The notes under the pieces were generated by a model. It searched no databases and was not told where the DNA came from. It was given only the letters and a program-made list of their open reading frames with translations. A stretch of DNA of 64,000 bases from an uncultured Serinicoccus sp. (lineage in GTDB: Bacteria; Actinomycetota; Actinomycetes; Actinomycetales; Dermatophilaceae), in NCBI RefSeq assembly GCF_947500995.1, contig NZ_CANMUA010000001.1, forward strand, positions 248,001 to 312,000. Direction: 5' to 3'. Shown here in pieces: positions 1 through 9,556 of this stretch (within the stretch, counting starts at the first letter, position 1; each line of letters begins with the position of its first letter). The translations under genes were made by a program, and so were the position numbers.

Positions 1-741
1 CTCCACGACGGCCGTGCGCCCGAGCTGGCCGCGGTCCGGGTCGACGGAGACGACGGTCCCCAGGGGTATGCCGGCGGCGTAGGGGACGTCGTCCGGGCTG
101 CCCAGCGTGCTCACCCGGTCGCCGACCTCGACCTGGGTGTCGCCCAGCGCGGTGAGCGTGAGCTGGCCGTGCCCGCGCGCCGGGAGGCCGGGCACCGGGT
201 CCGCCTGGACGTCGCCGAGCGCCCCGTCCTGCCCGAAGCGCACGCCCACGACGACCTGCGGGTCCCCGAGCAGCAGGACGTCGGCGCTGGTCGGGGCCAC
301 CCGCAGCACGCGGCCGGCGAGCCCCTCGACGGCGACGACGGTCTGGTCGGGCAGGACGCCGTCCTCGCTGCCCACGTCGACGGTGACCGTCCGCCCACCC
401 ACCGGCGTGCTGCCGGACGCGACGGCGACCACCCGCGCCGGGAGCAGGGTCCGGTCCACCACGGCGGCGGTGCTGGAGCGGGCCAGCTCCTCCAGCTCGG
501 TGGCGTCCCTCGCCCGGGCCCGCAACCGGTCCACCTCGGCGGCCAGCGCGTTGCGCTCCTCCGTGAGCTCGGCGACCCGGCCGTCGTCCCAGCCGGCGAG
601 CACCCGCTGCGCGGGGGCCAGCGCGGCGGCCACGGCGGAGCGTGCGGGGGCGGCGAGACCGGGCCGGGCCAGGTCGACCACGAGCACCGCCGCGGTGAGG
701 GCGACGAGCAGGAGCGCGAGGACGGTGGTGCGCGAGGGCAT
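1..741 (-). CDS. mreC: Rod shape-determining protein MreC (C-terminus runs off the window)
   Basis: Reverse-strand reading from ATG at 741 gives MPSRTTVLALLLVALTAAVLVVDLARPGL... TM helix, coiled coil, then VGSEDGVLPDQTVVAVEGLAGRVLRVAPTSADVLLLGDP; directly downstream of mreB. Confidence 0.85.
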   Translation of the reverse strand, partial: MPSRTTVLALLLVALTAAVLVVDLARPGLAAPARSAVAAALAPAQRVLAGWDDGRVAELTEERNALAAEVDRLRARARDATELEELARSSTAAVVDRTLLPARVVAVASGSTPVGGRTVTVDVGSEDGVLPDQTVVAVEGLAGRVLRVAPTSADVLLLGDPQVVVGVRFGQDGALGDVQADPVPGLPARGHGQLTLTALGDTQVEVGDRVSTLGSPDDVPYAAGIPLGTVVSVDPDRGQLGRTAVVE

Positions 742-746
742 ACCGG

Positions 747-1796
747 TCACCCCTGGGACGCGGGCTGGCGGGTCAGGACCTGGCGCAGGGCCTTCATGTC
801 GTCGACGCAGATGCCCGCCCCCCGGATGACGGCGTGCTGGGGGTCCTCGGCCAGCCGGACGGGCACCCCGAGCTCGTGCCGCAGGCGCTCGGTCCACCCG
901 CGCAGGAGGGCACCGCCCCCGGTGAGCGTCACCCCCGTGTCGAGCAGATCGCCGGAGAGCTCGGGCGGGCAGACGTCCAGGACGGCACGGACCGCCTCGA
1001 CCACCTGCGCCGTCACCGGTTCGATCATCCGGCGCACCTCCTCGCTGCCCAGCTCGATCGTGCGGGGCAGCCCCGAGCCGAGGTCGCGGCCGCGGACCCG
1101 GGTGGTGCGCTCGGTCGCCAGGGGCCAGACCGCACCCACCTGGTGCTTGATGTGCTCCGCGGACCGCTCCCCGAGCAGCAGGTCGTACGCCTCGCGCACA
1201 CCCTGGGCGACGGCCTCGTCCACCTCGTCGCCGCCGACGCGCAGGCTTCGGGCGTTGACGACCCCGCCCAGGCTGATGACGGCGACGTCCGTGGTCCCCC
1301 CGCCCAGGTCGACGACCATGGTGGCGGCCGCGCTGTCGACCGGCAGCCCGGCCCCGATGGCCGCCGCCATCGCCTCCTCGACGACGAGGACCCGCCGCGC
1401 ACCGCACCGCATGGCGGCGTCCTCCAGCGCCCGCCGCTCGACCGCGGTGACACCGCTGGGCACGCAGACCACGGTGCGCGGGCGGACCAGCCGGGTCGGC
1501 CGCACCCGCTCGACGAAGTGGCGCAGCAGCTGCTCGGCCACCTCGGAGTCGGTGATGACCCCGTCCGAGAGCGGCCGCAGGGTCAGCACCCGCTCGGGAG
1601 TGCGCCCCAGCATCTCGTGGGCCCGGGCCCCGGCCGCCACCAGCCGGCCGGTCGCCGTGTCGAGGGCCACCAGCGTCGGCTCGTCGAGGACGACGCCCCG
1701 GCCCTGGACGTGCACCTGCGTCGTGGCCGTGCCCAGGTCGATCGCGAGGTCGCGTCCGAGCAGGGTGGACCCTCGGGGGACGCGCGCAGTGCTCAC
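747..1796 (-). CDS. mreB: MreB-like actin-family rod shape-determining protein
   Basis: DLAIDLGTATTQVHVQGRGVVLDEPTLVALD, VVDLGGGTTDVAVISLGG, LTGGGALLRG; adjacent to mreC. Confidence 0.93.
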   Translation of the reverse strand: MSTARVPRGSTLLGRDLAIDLGTATTQVHVQGRGVVLDEPTLVALDTATGRLVAAGARAHEMLGRTPERVLTLRPLSDGVITDSEVAEQLLRHFVERVRPTRLVRPRTVVCVPSGVTAVERRALEDAAMRCGARRVLVVEEAMAAAIGAGLPVDSAAATMVVDLGGGTTDVAVISLGGVVNARSLRVGGDEVDEAVAQGVREAYDLLLGERSAEHIKHQVGAVWPLATERTTRVRGRDLGSGLPRTIELGSEEVRRMIEPVTAQVVEAVRAVLDVCPPELSGDLLDTGVTLTGGGALLRGWTERLRHELGVPVRLAEDPQHAVIRGAGICVDDMKALRQVLTRQPASQG

Positions 1797-1815
1797 CCCG
1801 GCATGGTACGCAGCG

Positions 1816-4385
1816 TCACGGACCGACCGGGGTGGCGCTCCAGGGGGCTCCCCACGCCACGAAGGCCCCCGCGAGCGGGTGGGCCCGGGTGGCCGCGCTG
1901 CTCAGCGCCTCGTCGGCGGGCAGCCCCCGGGCGAGCAGCTCGTGGTAGCGCGGCAGGTGGTCCGCCGCCACCTCGTCGGGGATCCGGCAGGGTGCCGCCA
2001 CGACGCTCTCCACCCCCAGCCAGAGCAGGCCGGCCGCCAGACCGAGCGCCGCCGAACCGCCGCGGTGGCGCGACCGGCCCGAGTCGCAGGCCGAGAGCAC
2101 GACGTGGGACGCGCGCCGCGGCTGGCGCTCCAGGTCGGCCAGGAAGTAGGGGCCGTCGGCCAGCCACAGCGAGGAGAACATCGGGCTGTCGTCCCGGTGC
2201 CGGCCGTGCGCGGCGACGTGGACGAGGTCGTGCCGCCCGAGCGCCGCCGCGAGCTCCGCGGCAGAGGTCTCGTGGTGCGCCCGGCCCTGCGGCCAGACCG
2301 CCGCCACGCGGTCCACCTCGTGCGTGGCGCGACCCAGCTCCGGGCCGGCGAGGGCGGCCACCGTCGGCGCGGTCACCTCGGTGCCGCCCCTGGCCCAGGC
2401 GCTGACGCTCGGGGCGACCGGGGTCGGCTGGTCGCGGCGGCTGGGCAGCAGGCCCCACGGCACCGAGGCCAGCGCCGGGACGGGCACGACGAGGACCCTT
2501 CCCTCCAGCCGCAGGGGGCGCAGCACCCGCTCGTCCAGGGCCCGCGCGGATCGCTCCAGCGAGCGCTGCAGGGTCTGCTCCATCGGCCCGCCGCAGGCCC
2601 GGGCCCCGGTCTCGAGGTCGGCCGCCAGCACGCGTGCCTCCTCCAGGGCCGGCGCCAGTGGTCCGAGGTCGACCGTGCGCAGGCGACGGGCGGTGCCGGC
2701 CACCGCGAGGAGCCGGTCCTGCGCCTCGACGAGGCACACCAGCGAGGTCTCCCGCTCGGCCAGGCACCCGAGGGACCGGGCGAGGTCCTCCCGGGTGACC
2801 ATCCCGCGGGGTCCGCCCTGGCCCGGCGCGGACCAGGAGAGGGCCGCGACGGAGCGCTCCAGCTCCCGCAGCCGGCCGCGCATCCGGTGGGCCCGGTCCA
2901 GGTCCTCGCGCACCTGGTGCCGCAGGTGGCGCAGCACCGTCGTGCGTCGGGCCAGCTCGGGGTCGGCCGGCGGGAGGACGGCGGGCGACCTGCTCGCGGC
3001 CTCGCGCCAGCGCTCCACCGCGAGCAGCGTCTCGCGGGGGGCGTCCGGCGCGACGGCCAGGTCGAGCCGGGCGAGGTCCTGCGCGTGCAGGTGGGTGGCG
3101 GCCCGCAGCTCCAGGCTCGAGCTGCCGGCCAGCGTCTCGGTGAGGTCGGCCAGGGCGGCCCGCAGGTGGCGGCGCGCCGTGGGGGCGTCCTCGGCGTCCC
3201 GGGCCGCCGCGGCCAGCACGCCCCGGGCCCGCAGCCGGGTGCTGAGCGACCCGACGTGGGTGAGGTCGGCGGTGGCGCGCAGCAGCCGCACCGCCTCGAC
3301 CGTCCGCCCGCGGTCGACCTCGGTCTCCGCGACGACGAGCCGCGCCAGGTCCGCGGCGACCCGGTCGCCGTCGGCGTCGAAGGCCTCGACCAACGCCCGT
3401 CCGCGCCGCGCGACGTCCCCGAGGCGGTCACCGCGCCGTCGGCGGGCGTCGAGCAGCACCAGCTCCGCGCGGCGTCGCAGACCGGGGGCCCGGTGCTGCA
3501 GGAGCCGCCTGGCCCGGGCCGCCACCTCGGCCGCCTCCCCGTGCCTCCCCTCGACGAGCTCGGCCAGGGCGAGGTCGCCCTGGATCTCCCCGGCGACGAG
3601 ACGCTGCCCCGTGCTCTCGGCCTCCGTGGCGGCGCGCAGGAGCAGGTCGCGGGCCTCGTCGACGAGGCCGGAGTCGAGCAAGGTCCGGGACCGCCCGTGG
3701 AGGGCCACGGCCCGCGACGCCCCCTGGCCGAGCCGCTCGATGTCGCGGTACAGCCGCAGGGCCCGGGGCAGGTCGCCGGACAGGGCGACCGTCTGCGCCA
3801 GGTTGTGCCGGGCCATGAACTCCTGCACCGGCAGGTCGTGCTCACGGGCGATGCGCGCGGCCTCGGCGAAGTCCGCCTCGGCGCTCGAGGGGTCCGGACC
3901 GTCGCTCCGGACCGCCCCCCGCGAGAGCAGCAGCTCGAAGCGGTCGGCCGGACCCAGCTGGTCGATGCTGGTCAGGGCCCGTTCCAGGTGCTCCAGCGCG
4001 GTGCCCGTCTGCCCGGTGCGACCGTGGATCATCGCCAGCTGCAGGCGGCACTTCGCGACGAGGACCACCCGGACCTCGGGCTCGAGGCCCTCGGCCAGCT
4101 CGAGCGCGCGACCGGCCGCCTCCAGGGCGCTCCCCGCACCGTGCCGCTGCACCAGCGAGGTGCTCAACGACAGCAGCAGCCGCACCTCGGCCTCGGAGGC
4201 CGCGGCGTCCCCCGAGACCACCGACTCCACGCCCTCCACCCGCGCGGGCCGCTGCTCGTGGAGCATCCGCAGGGCGCGGCGCAGCATCCTCTCCCCTTCC
4301 GCCGGCCGGCCCTCGACGTTCGCCGACCGGCCCTGGACGAAGAGCGACCCGACCGAGGCCGGGGCGGCCGTTGCTCGGGGCATCC
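1816..4385 (-). CDS. TPR-repeat protein with C-terminal CHAT (caspase-like) protease domain
   Basis: Long helical TPR-like N-terminus; C-terminus VHVAAHGRHRDDSPMFSSLWLADGPYFLADLERQPRRASHVVLSACDSGRSRHRGGSAALGLAAGLLWLGVESVVAAP has the CHAT His (HVAAHG) and Cys (LSACDSG). Start chosen at MPRATAAP; the ORF is open to 4554. Confidence 0.85.
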
Positions 4386-4390
4386 CTGCC

Positions 4391-4882
4391 TCAGAGGGTG
4401 AACGTCGGGGTGATGACCGTCCGGCCCCCCGGCGGACGCACGACGAGGTAGGCCGGGCCGCAGCTGACGGAGGCCAGCACGAACCGCCCGTCGTGCACCG
4501 GCACCTGCTCCGAGCGGCCGTCGGGCCGCGCCAGCTCGATCTCCTCGACGTCACAGGTGAGCCAGCCGTCGACCCGTGCGGTCCCGTCGCGCTCGGCCGT
4601 CACCGTGACCATGATGCTGACGCTGTCGGTGCTGAAGGTGACCGTCGTCGCCTGGTCCGGCTCGTCGTCGTCGGCCCGGGTGAGCGCCAGGGGCGCCCGG
4701 GTGAGCTCGGCCACCTCCGCGTGCAGCGCCCGGACCGTGAGGGCGAAGGCGATCCGCTCGGTGAGCCCGGCGGGGCACGGGTCCAGCCGGGTGACGGTCT
4801 CCCGCAGCTCGGTCAGCACGGCGACGTCGCCCTCGTCCCACGGCTGGGCACCGGGTCCCCTCGTCTCGCGGTCGTCGTTCAT
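4391..4882 (-). CDS. Conserved small protein of unknown function in the CHAT/sigma operon
   Basis: ORF MNDDRETRGPGAQPWDEGDVAVLTELRETV...TVITPTFTL; its start overlaps the sigma-factor stop, suggesting translational coupling. Confidence 0.7.
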   Translation of the reverse strand: MNDDRETRGPGAQPWDEGDVAVLTELRETVTRLDPCPAGLTERIAFALTVRALHAEVAELTRAPLALTRADDDEPDQATTVTFSTDSVSIMVTVTAERDGTARVDGWLTCDVEEIELARPDGRSEQVPVHDGRFVLASVSCGPAYLVVRPPGGRTVITPTFTL

Positions 4883-5487
4883 GGCCCTGCCCACCTCTCG
4901 TCGGCGGCCAGCGAGCGCCGCAGCTTGTCCAGGCACCGTCCCCGGGTGGGGCCGATGCTCCCCCGGGGCATGTCCAGTGCCGCCGAGATCTCGTCGTAGT
5001 CGGGGCGGTCGCAGAAGGCGACGATGCGCAGCAGCTGCCGGCACCGCTCCGGGAGCCCCTGCACGGCCGCCCACAGGGTCTGCTGCCGCTCGGTGAGGAC
5101 CGCGAGCGCCTCGGGGCCGGGGTCGGCCCCGCCCGGGTCCACGGTCCCCGTGGGGTCGTGCTGGGTGCGGCGGGACACCTTGGCGGTGCGCCAGCTCTCC
5201 CGCTTGACGGACACGACCAGCCACCCGAGCACCGCCTCGCTCTCCCGGATGTCCCGGGCCCGCTCGACCAACCGGATCCACACGTCCTGGACGACGTCCT
5301 CGGCGACGTCCCGGTCGCAGCCGTGGGCGCGGGCGACGCTCCACAGCAGCGGGGTCACCAGGTCGACCAGCTCGCCCAGGGCCTGGTCCTGGCCCTCGCG
5401 GTAGCGGTGGAAGCAGGCGCCGGCCTGCTGACCGAGGGAGGGCCGGTCCCGGTCGGTCCCGACGTCGGGGTCGTGGTCGGTCAGCAT
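4879..5487 (-). CDS. Sigma-70 family (ECF-like) RNA polymerase sigma factor
   Basis: MLTDHDPDVGTDRDRPSLGQQAGACFHRYREGQDQALGELVDLVTPLLWSVARAHGCDRDVAEDVVQDVWIRLVERARDIRESEAVLGWLVVSVKRESW...LPERCRQLLRIVAFCDRPDYDEISAALDMPRGSIGPTRGRCLDKLRRSL. Confidence 0.92.
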   Translation of the reverse strand: MLTDHDPDVGTDRDRPSLGQQAGACFHRYREGQDQALGELVDLVTPLLWSVARAHGCDRDVAEDVVQDVWIRLVERARDIRESEAVLGWLVVSVKRESWRTAKVSRRTQHDPTGTVDPGGADPGPEALAVLTERQQTLWAAVQGLPERCRQLLRIVAFCDRPDYDEISAALDMPRGSIGPTRGRCLDKLRRSLAADERWAGP

Positions 5488-7175
5488 CACGTCTCCTTCA
5501 GCAGGCGCTGCAGGGCCCCGGTGGCCCGTCGGCGCATGTCCTGCGGGGCATCCTTCAGGTCCTCCTTCGCCCGCTGAGCGGCCAGGTCGGCCGCCAGCTG
5601 GCCGGCCAGCCACGGGGCGGCGAAGCTGGTGCCGCTCCACACGCCGAACCCGCCGCGCAGGTCGTCCGGGTCGGGCGTGGCACGGTCCGGACCGCCGTGC
5701 GGGCCGGGGGTGGAGCGGTCGGCCTGCGCCGAGGCGTCGAAGGTCACGGGCAGCGTGCTGACCACGTTGACCCCGGGCCGGTGCGTGGTCACCCACGGCC
5801 CCGCGTTGCTGAACATCGCCACGGTGCGCCCGTCGGGGTTGAGCGCCCCGACGCAGACCAGCGGCACCGGCTGGTCGGCGTCCAGGGCCGCCCCCGGCCC
5901 CACCGCCCAGCCGCCGGGGTACATGGGGGTGGTGGTCGCCTGGTTGCCGGCCGCGGCCACCACGGCGACGCCGGCCCGGCCGTAGAGGTCCAGGAGGCGG
6001 CGCACCGGGTGCTCGGAGACCTCCCCGTCCTGGTGGTAGAACCCCAGCGACAGGTTGAGCACGTCGACGACGCCGCCGGCCTCGTCGAAGTCCTCGCGGC
6101 CCCGGTCCTGGTGGATGTGGTGCAGGACCAGCAGGACCGCCAGGGTGCGGGTGACGTCCTGCTCGGCGGCCAGCCCCGCGGAGTCGAGCACCGGCAGCGC
6201 CACGATCCGGGCCCCCGAGGCCGCCTGACGCACGACCCCGGCCACGAAGGTGCCGTGCCCGGAGAGGAGGTCCAGGGCGCCGGTCAGCTCGTTCTCGACG
6301 CCGGTGCCCTCGGGCCACGGTGCCGGACGGCCGTCCGGGAGGACGGGCCAGCCCAGCAGCGAGCGCTGCTGCACGGCGAGGTCGGACCCGGTGAACCACG
6401 GGTGCTCCCCGAGACCGGTGTCGGGGACCACGACGACGGGGGCGCGGCGGGCGCGCCCTGGACGGGTGGGGTCGGGCAGGGCCAGCTGCACGGGGGTACG
6501 GTCGGGCGCGATGCCGGGCACCCCGGTCTGGCCGCCCCAGTAGAGCCCGCCACCCTGGCCGCCCCAGTAGAACCCCCCGCCCTGGCCGCCCCAGTACAGC
6601 CCGCCGCCCCCGGGCAGCACCAGGTGCTCGAGGTCGACGTCCTCGAGCCCGGCGGCGCGCGCGGCCAGGAGCAGCGACCACGGGTCGGGCTCCTCCACCC
6701 GGGCGTCGGCGACGACGTAGACGCGGGAGGCGTACCCGGCGTCCAGCTCCGCCACGCTCACCGAGCCCACCCGCAGCCCGGGGTCGAGGCGGGTCACGGG
6801 GTCGTCGGGGTCCATCGGCCCGGCGCGCACCTGCTCGACGTCCTTCCCGGCGCCGGGCTCGGCGCCCGACTCGACCGCGAGGAGCAGCCACCGGCCGAAG
6901 GCCTCGTCGGCGGCGTCGGGGCGCAGCGTCACGGCATACCCGGCCTCGCGCAGCACCCGCTGCAGCTCCTCGATGCGGTCCGCCGCGGACACCCCCAGCA
7001 GTCCCGCGACGAGCAGCCGGGTGTTGAGGTATGCCGTCGCCGACGGGGCGGGCATCCGCCTGCCGCTGCGCGGGTCCTCCTCACGGGGTGCGGTCGCCGG
7101 GTCGAGCACGCGGGCGTCGTGGCGGCGGAGCAGGGAACCGGGCAGGTGCAGGTCGACGGGCTCGACGTCGGGCAT
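5487..7175 (-). CDS. Subtilisin-like (S8) serine protease with a tandem GGLYWGGQ repeat linker
   Basis: Catalytic motifs VVVVPDTGLGEHPWF (Asp), LSGHGTFVAGVV (His), SGTSFAAPWLAGQLA (Ser); stop overlaps sigma factor start (TGATG). Confidence 0.92.
   Translation of the reverse strand: MPDVEPVDLHLPGSLLRRHDARVLDPATAPREEDPRSGRRMPAPSATAYLNTRLLVAGLLGVSAADRIEELQRVLREAGYAVTLRPDAADEAFGRWLLLAVESGAEPGAGKDVEQVRAGPMDPDDPVTRLDPGLRVGSVSVAELDAGYASRVYVVADARVEEPDPWSLLLAARAAGLEDVDLEHLVLPGGGGLYWGGQGGGFYWGGQGGGLYWGGQTGVPGIAPDRTPVQLALPDPTRPGRARRAPVVVVPDTGLGEHPWFTGSDLAVQQRSLLGWPVLPDGRPAPWPEGTGVENELTGALDLLSGHGTFVAGVVRQAASGARIVALPVLDSAGLAAEQDVTRTLAVLLVLHHIHQDRGREDFDEAGGVVDVLNLSLGFYHQDGEVSEHPVRRLLDLYGRAGVAVVAAAGNQATTTPMYPGGWAVGPGAALDADQPVPLVCVGALNPDGRTVAMFSNAGPWVTTHRPGVNVVSTLPVTFDASAQADRSTPGPHGGPDRATPDPDDLRGGFGVWSGTSFAAPWLAGQLAADLAAQRAKEDLKDAPQDMRRRATGALQRLLKET
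6528..6608 (-). repeat. 3 x 27-bp tandem coding repeat (GGLYWGGQG x3) in the subtilase
   Basis: Units 6528-6554, 6555-6581, 6582-6608 begin ctggccgccccagta; encode GGGGLYWGGQGGGFYWGGQGGGLYWGGQ. Confidence 0.95.
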
Positions 7176-7252
7176 GGGGCCTCCTTGTGCCGGCTCGGTC
7201 CCTGCGGGGCCCAGCCTAGGGGTCAGGTGGCGTTCAGAGAACCCCCAGCGCC

Positions 7253-7283
7253 CGCAGATACATCCGATCGTGACGTATCTGCG
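7253..7283. promoter_or_regulatory. Perfect 9-bp inverted repeat in divergent intergenic region; candidate operator
   Basis: CGCAGATAC-atccgatcgtgac-GTATCTGCG, with CGATCG nearly at the dyad centre, between divergent genes starting at 7175(-) and 7347(+). Confidence 0.6.
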
Positions 7284-7346
7284 CGCCGGTCGGCCGCTCT
7301 GGACCCCCGTTGGTGCCGTCCGGCACCCCGAGCCCAGGAGGTAGCC

Positions 7347-8663
7347 ATGGAGCACGACGCGGTAGCCGCCGCACGGATCCGCCCCACGAAGGAGCAGATC
7401 GAGGACGACCTGCTCGCCCTCGACGGGGTCGTCGGCGTCGACATCGGCGAGAAGATCAGCGACGGCAAGCCCACCGGGGAGCTGAGCATCGTCGTCTACG
7501 TCGAGGCCAAGAAGTCGCCCTCCCGGGTCCCGAAGGGCCAGCAGGTCCCGGCCGAGGTGGAGGGCGTCCCCACCGACGTGCAGGAGCTGGTCATCGAGCT
7601 GCAGGGCGGGCCGGGGCTCTACGCGGGCGACCCGCTCAGCGACACCAGCACGCACACGACGATCCGGGGCGGCATCAGCATCGGCCCGGCCCGGCACCAG
7701 AACGCGGGGACGGGTGGCGCCCTGGTGCGCGACACGAGCACCGGCGCGGTCAGCCTGCTCACCAACTTCCACGTGGCCTGCGTGGACACATCGTGGGCGG
7801 CCGGCGAGTCCGTCCTGCAGCCGGGGCGCTTCGACAGCGGTGACCCGGCGACCGACCAGGTGGGCACCTTGACGCGCGGCCTGATCTCCGAGCAGGTGGA
7901 CGGCGCCGTGGTGCGTCTGGACGCCGACGAGACCTGGGCGGACGAGGTGGTCGACATCGGCGCCGTCGGCGGCAGCACGGCCGCCGTGGTCGGTATGGCG
8001 GTCCAGAAGCGGGGCCGGACCACCGAGCACACGCACGGCGAGGTGGTGTCGGTGGACGCGACGGTGACGCTGGACTACGGCGACGGAGTCGGTATGCGGA
8101 CCCTCCGCCACCAGGTCTCCGTCCGGCCCGCCGCCGGGTCACCGCGGTTCTCGGACCGGGGCGATTCCGGCTCGGTCGTCATGGACGGCAGCCGCCAGGT
8201 GGTCGGGCTGCTCTTCGCCGGTGCCCGGGACGGCAGCCTGACCTTCGCCAACCCGATCGCCTCGGTGCTCTCCGAGCTCGAGGTCGCCCTCAACCCGCCG
8301 CGGACGGTGCTGCCGCCGCCGCTGCGCTCGAGGATCACCGTGCTGTGCCCCACGCGCAGCGAGCCGTGGTGCCCCGGGGCGCGGGTCACCAGGCCCTGGG
8401 TCAGCTGCCCGCCGGTGCTGCGGACCCGTCCGTTCGTCGACTGCCCTCCGGTCCGCCTCACGCGGGTGCCGGACTGCCTGCCGCCGGACAGCCGCCTCTG
8501 CCCGCCCGTCAGCCGCGTGTGCGGTGGCTGGCAGAACCCCTACGAGCAGGGCTGGGACGAGGACCCGGTGGCCGACGCCTCCTGGTGGGCCGGCTACCAC
8601 GCCGCCCTGGACCAGGTCGCCCAGGAGCTCGACGAGGCGGAGCAGGACGGGCCGCTCGCATGA
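7347..8663 (+). CDS. Trypsin-like serine protease with C-terminal Ser/Thr...Cys-Pro array and Trp-rich acidic tail
   Basis: RBS caggagg before ATG; catalytic motifs LLTNFHVAC (His), DGAVVRLD (Asp), DRGDSGSVV (Ser); C-terminal VLCPTRSEPWCPGARVTRPWVSCPPVLRTRPFVDCPPVRLTRVPDCLPPDSRLCPPVSRVCGGW. Confidence 0.9.
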   Translation: MEHDAVAAARIRPTKEQIEDDLLALDGVVGVDIGEKISDGKPTGELSIVVYVEAKKSPSRVPKGQQVPAEVEGVPTDVQELVIELQGGPGLYAGDPLSDTSTHTTIRGGISIGPARHQNAGTGGALVRDTSTGAVSLLTNFHVACVDTSWAAGESVLQPGRFDSGDPATDQVGTLTRGLISEQVDGAVVRLDADETWADEVVDIGAVGGSTAAVVGMAVQKRGRTTEHTHGEVVSVDATVTLDYGDGVGMRTLRHQVSVRPAAGSPRFSDRGDSGSVVMDGSRQVVGLLFAGARDGSLTFANPIASVLSELEVALNPPRTVLPPPLRSRITVLCPTRSEPWCPGARVTRPWVSCPPVLRTRPFVDCPPVRLTRVPDCLPPDSRLCPPVSRVCGGWQNPYEQGWDEDPVADASWWAGYHAALDQVAQELDEAEQDGPLA

Positions 8664-9556
8664 GGAGCGCCCCGGCCCTGCTGGCGCAGGCGATCACGCA
8701 GGGGGTGGTCGCCTGCGCCGGCGTGCTCGACGGGGAGGTACGGCTGGTGCCGTGCTCGCGCAGCAACCTCGTGCACCGCCTCGACGTGGGCGGGACCCCG
8801 GTGGCCTTCGTCAAGCAGCAGGGCCAGGCGACGGCGACCGACGGGCTGGCGACGGTGACCCAGGAGGCCGCGGTGCTCGGGGCGCTGCGCGGTGGGCCGG
8901 TGCCCGGGCTGCTGCACGCCGACGACGAGGCGGTCTGGACCGCCGCGGTCCCCGGGGCCCCGTTGCACCAGACCCTCCCCCACCACCCGGTCCCCGTGGC
9001 CCACGCGCTGGGGGCGACCCTCGCGGCCCTCCACCACCACCCGGTGCCCGTGGCGACGTCCCTGCCCCGCGCGACCCGACCGTGGCCGATGAGCGGGCAG
9101 GTCCCGGCGAGCGTGCGCAGCGCGCCCCCGGGGTCGGCGGCGGCGCTGCTCGCGGACGGGGTGCTCGACGAGGGGGGCCAGGAGTTCCGGCTCGCCCGCG
9201 CGGCCGCGCGGCGGTGGGGTGATCGGAGCTGGGTCCACGGTGACCTCTCGGCCGACAACGTCCTGGTGGCGTGGGACCCGGACGGGCCGGTCGCCCGTCT
9301 GGTCGACCTCGAGGACGGCGGCCTCGGGGAACCCTCCTGGGACCTGGTGTGCGCGCTGCGCATCCTCGACGACTGCCTCACCCCGGTGGACGTCGAGGCG
9401 GCCCGCCGGGCGCTGCTGGGCGCCTATGCCGCCGGCGCCGGACCGGGGGTGGAGGACCACGCCCTGCGGTGGGTGCACGACGTCATGGCGGACACCCGGA
9501 CCGCGCTGAGCGACCTGGTGTCGTGGGGGCACCTCCAGCAGGTGCTCGCCTCATGA
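8660..9556 (+). CDS. APH-like kinase (phosphotransferase fold), class V LanK-like
   Basis: SNLVHRLDVGGTPVAFVKQQ (nucleotide-binding Lys), SWVHGDLSADNVLV (HGDLxxxN), ARLVDLEDGGLGEPSWDLVCAL; ATGA overlap with upstream gene. Confidence 0.88.
   Translation: MRSAPALLAQAITQGVVACAGVLDGEVRLVPCSRSNLVHRLDVGGTPVAFVKQQGQATATDGLATVTQEAAVLGALRGGPVPGLLHADDEAVWTAAVPGAPLHQTLPHHPVPVAHALGATLAALHHHPVPVATSLPRATRPWPMSGQVPASVRSAPPGSAAALLADGVLDEGGQEFRLARAAARRWGDRSWVHGDLSADNVLVAWDPDGPVARLVDLEDGGLGEPSWDLVCALRILDDCLTPVDVEAARRALLGAYAAGAGPGVEDHALRWVHDVMADTRTALSDLVSWGHLQQVLAS

Noticed and set aside
169-4401. Long plus-strand ORF of 1410 aa opposite the CHAT/MreB genes
   Set aside because: Shadow ORF of high-GC DNA; low-complexity Arg/Gly/Pro translation with no domain motifs, while the opposite strand encodes clear MreB and CHAT proteins.
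8334-8522. Zinc-finger or plain disulfide-knot tail
   Set aside because: Not excluded but less favoured: Cys spacing is irregular for a zinc ribbon, there is no His partner pattern, and each Cys is paired with an upstream Ser/Thr beside LanC/HopA1/kinase genes.
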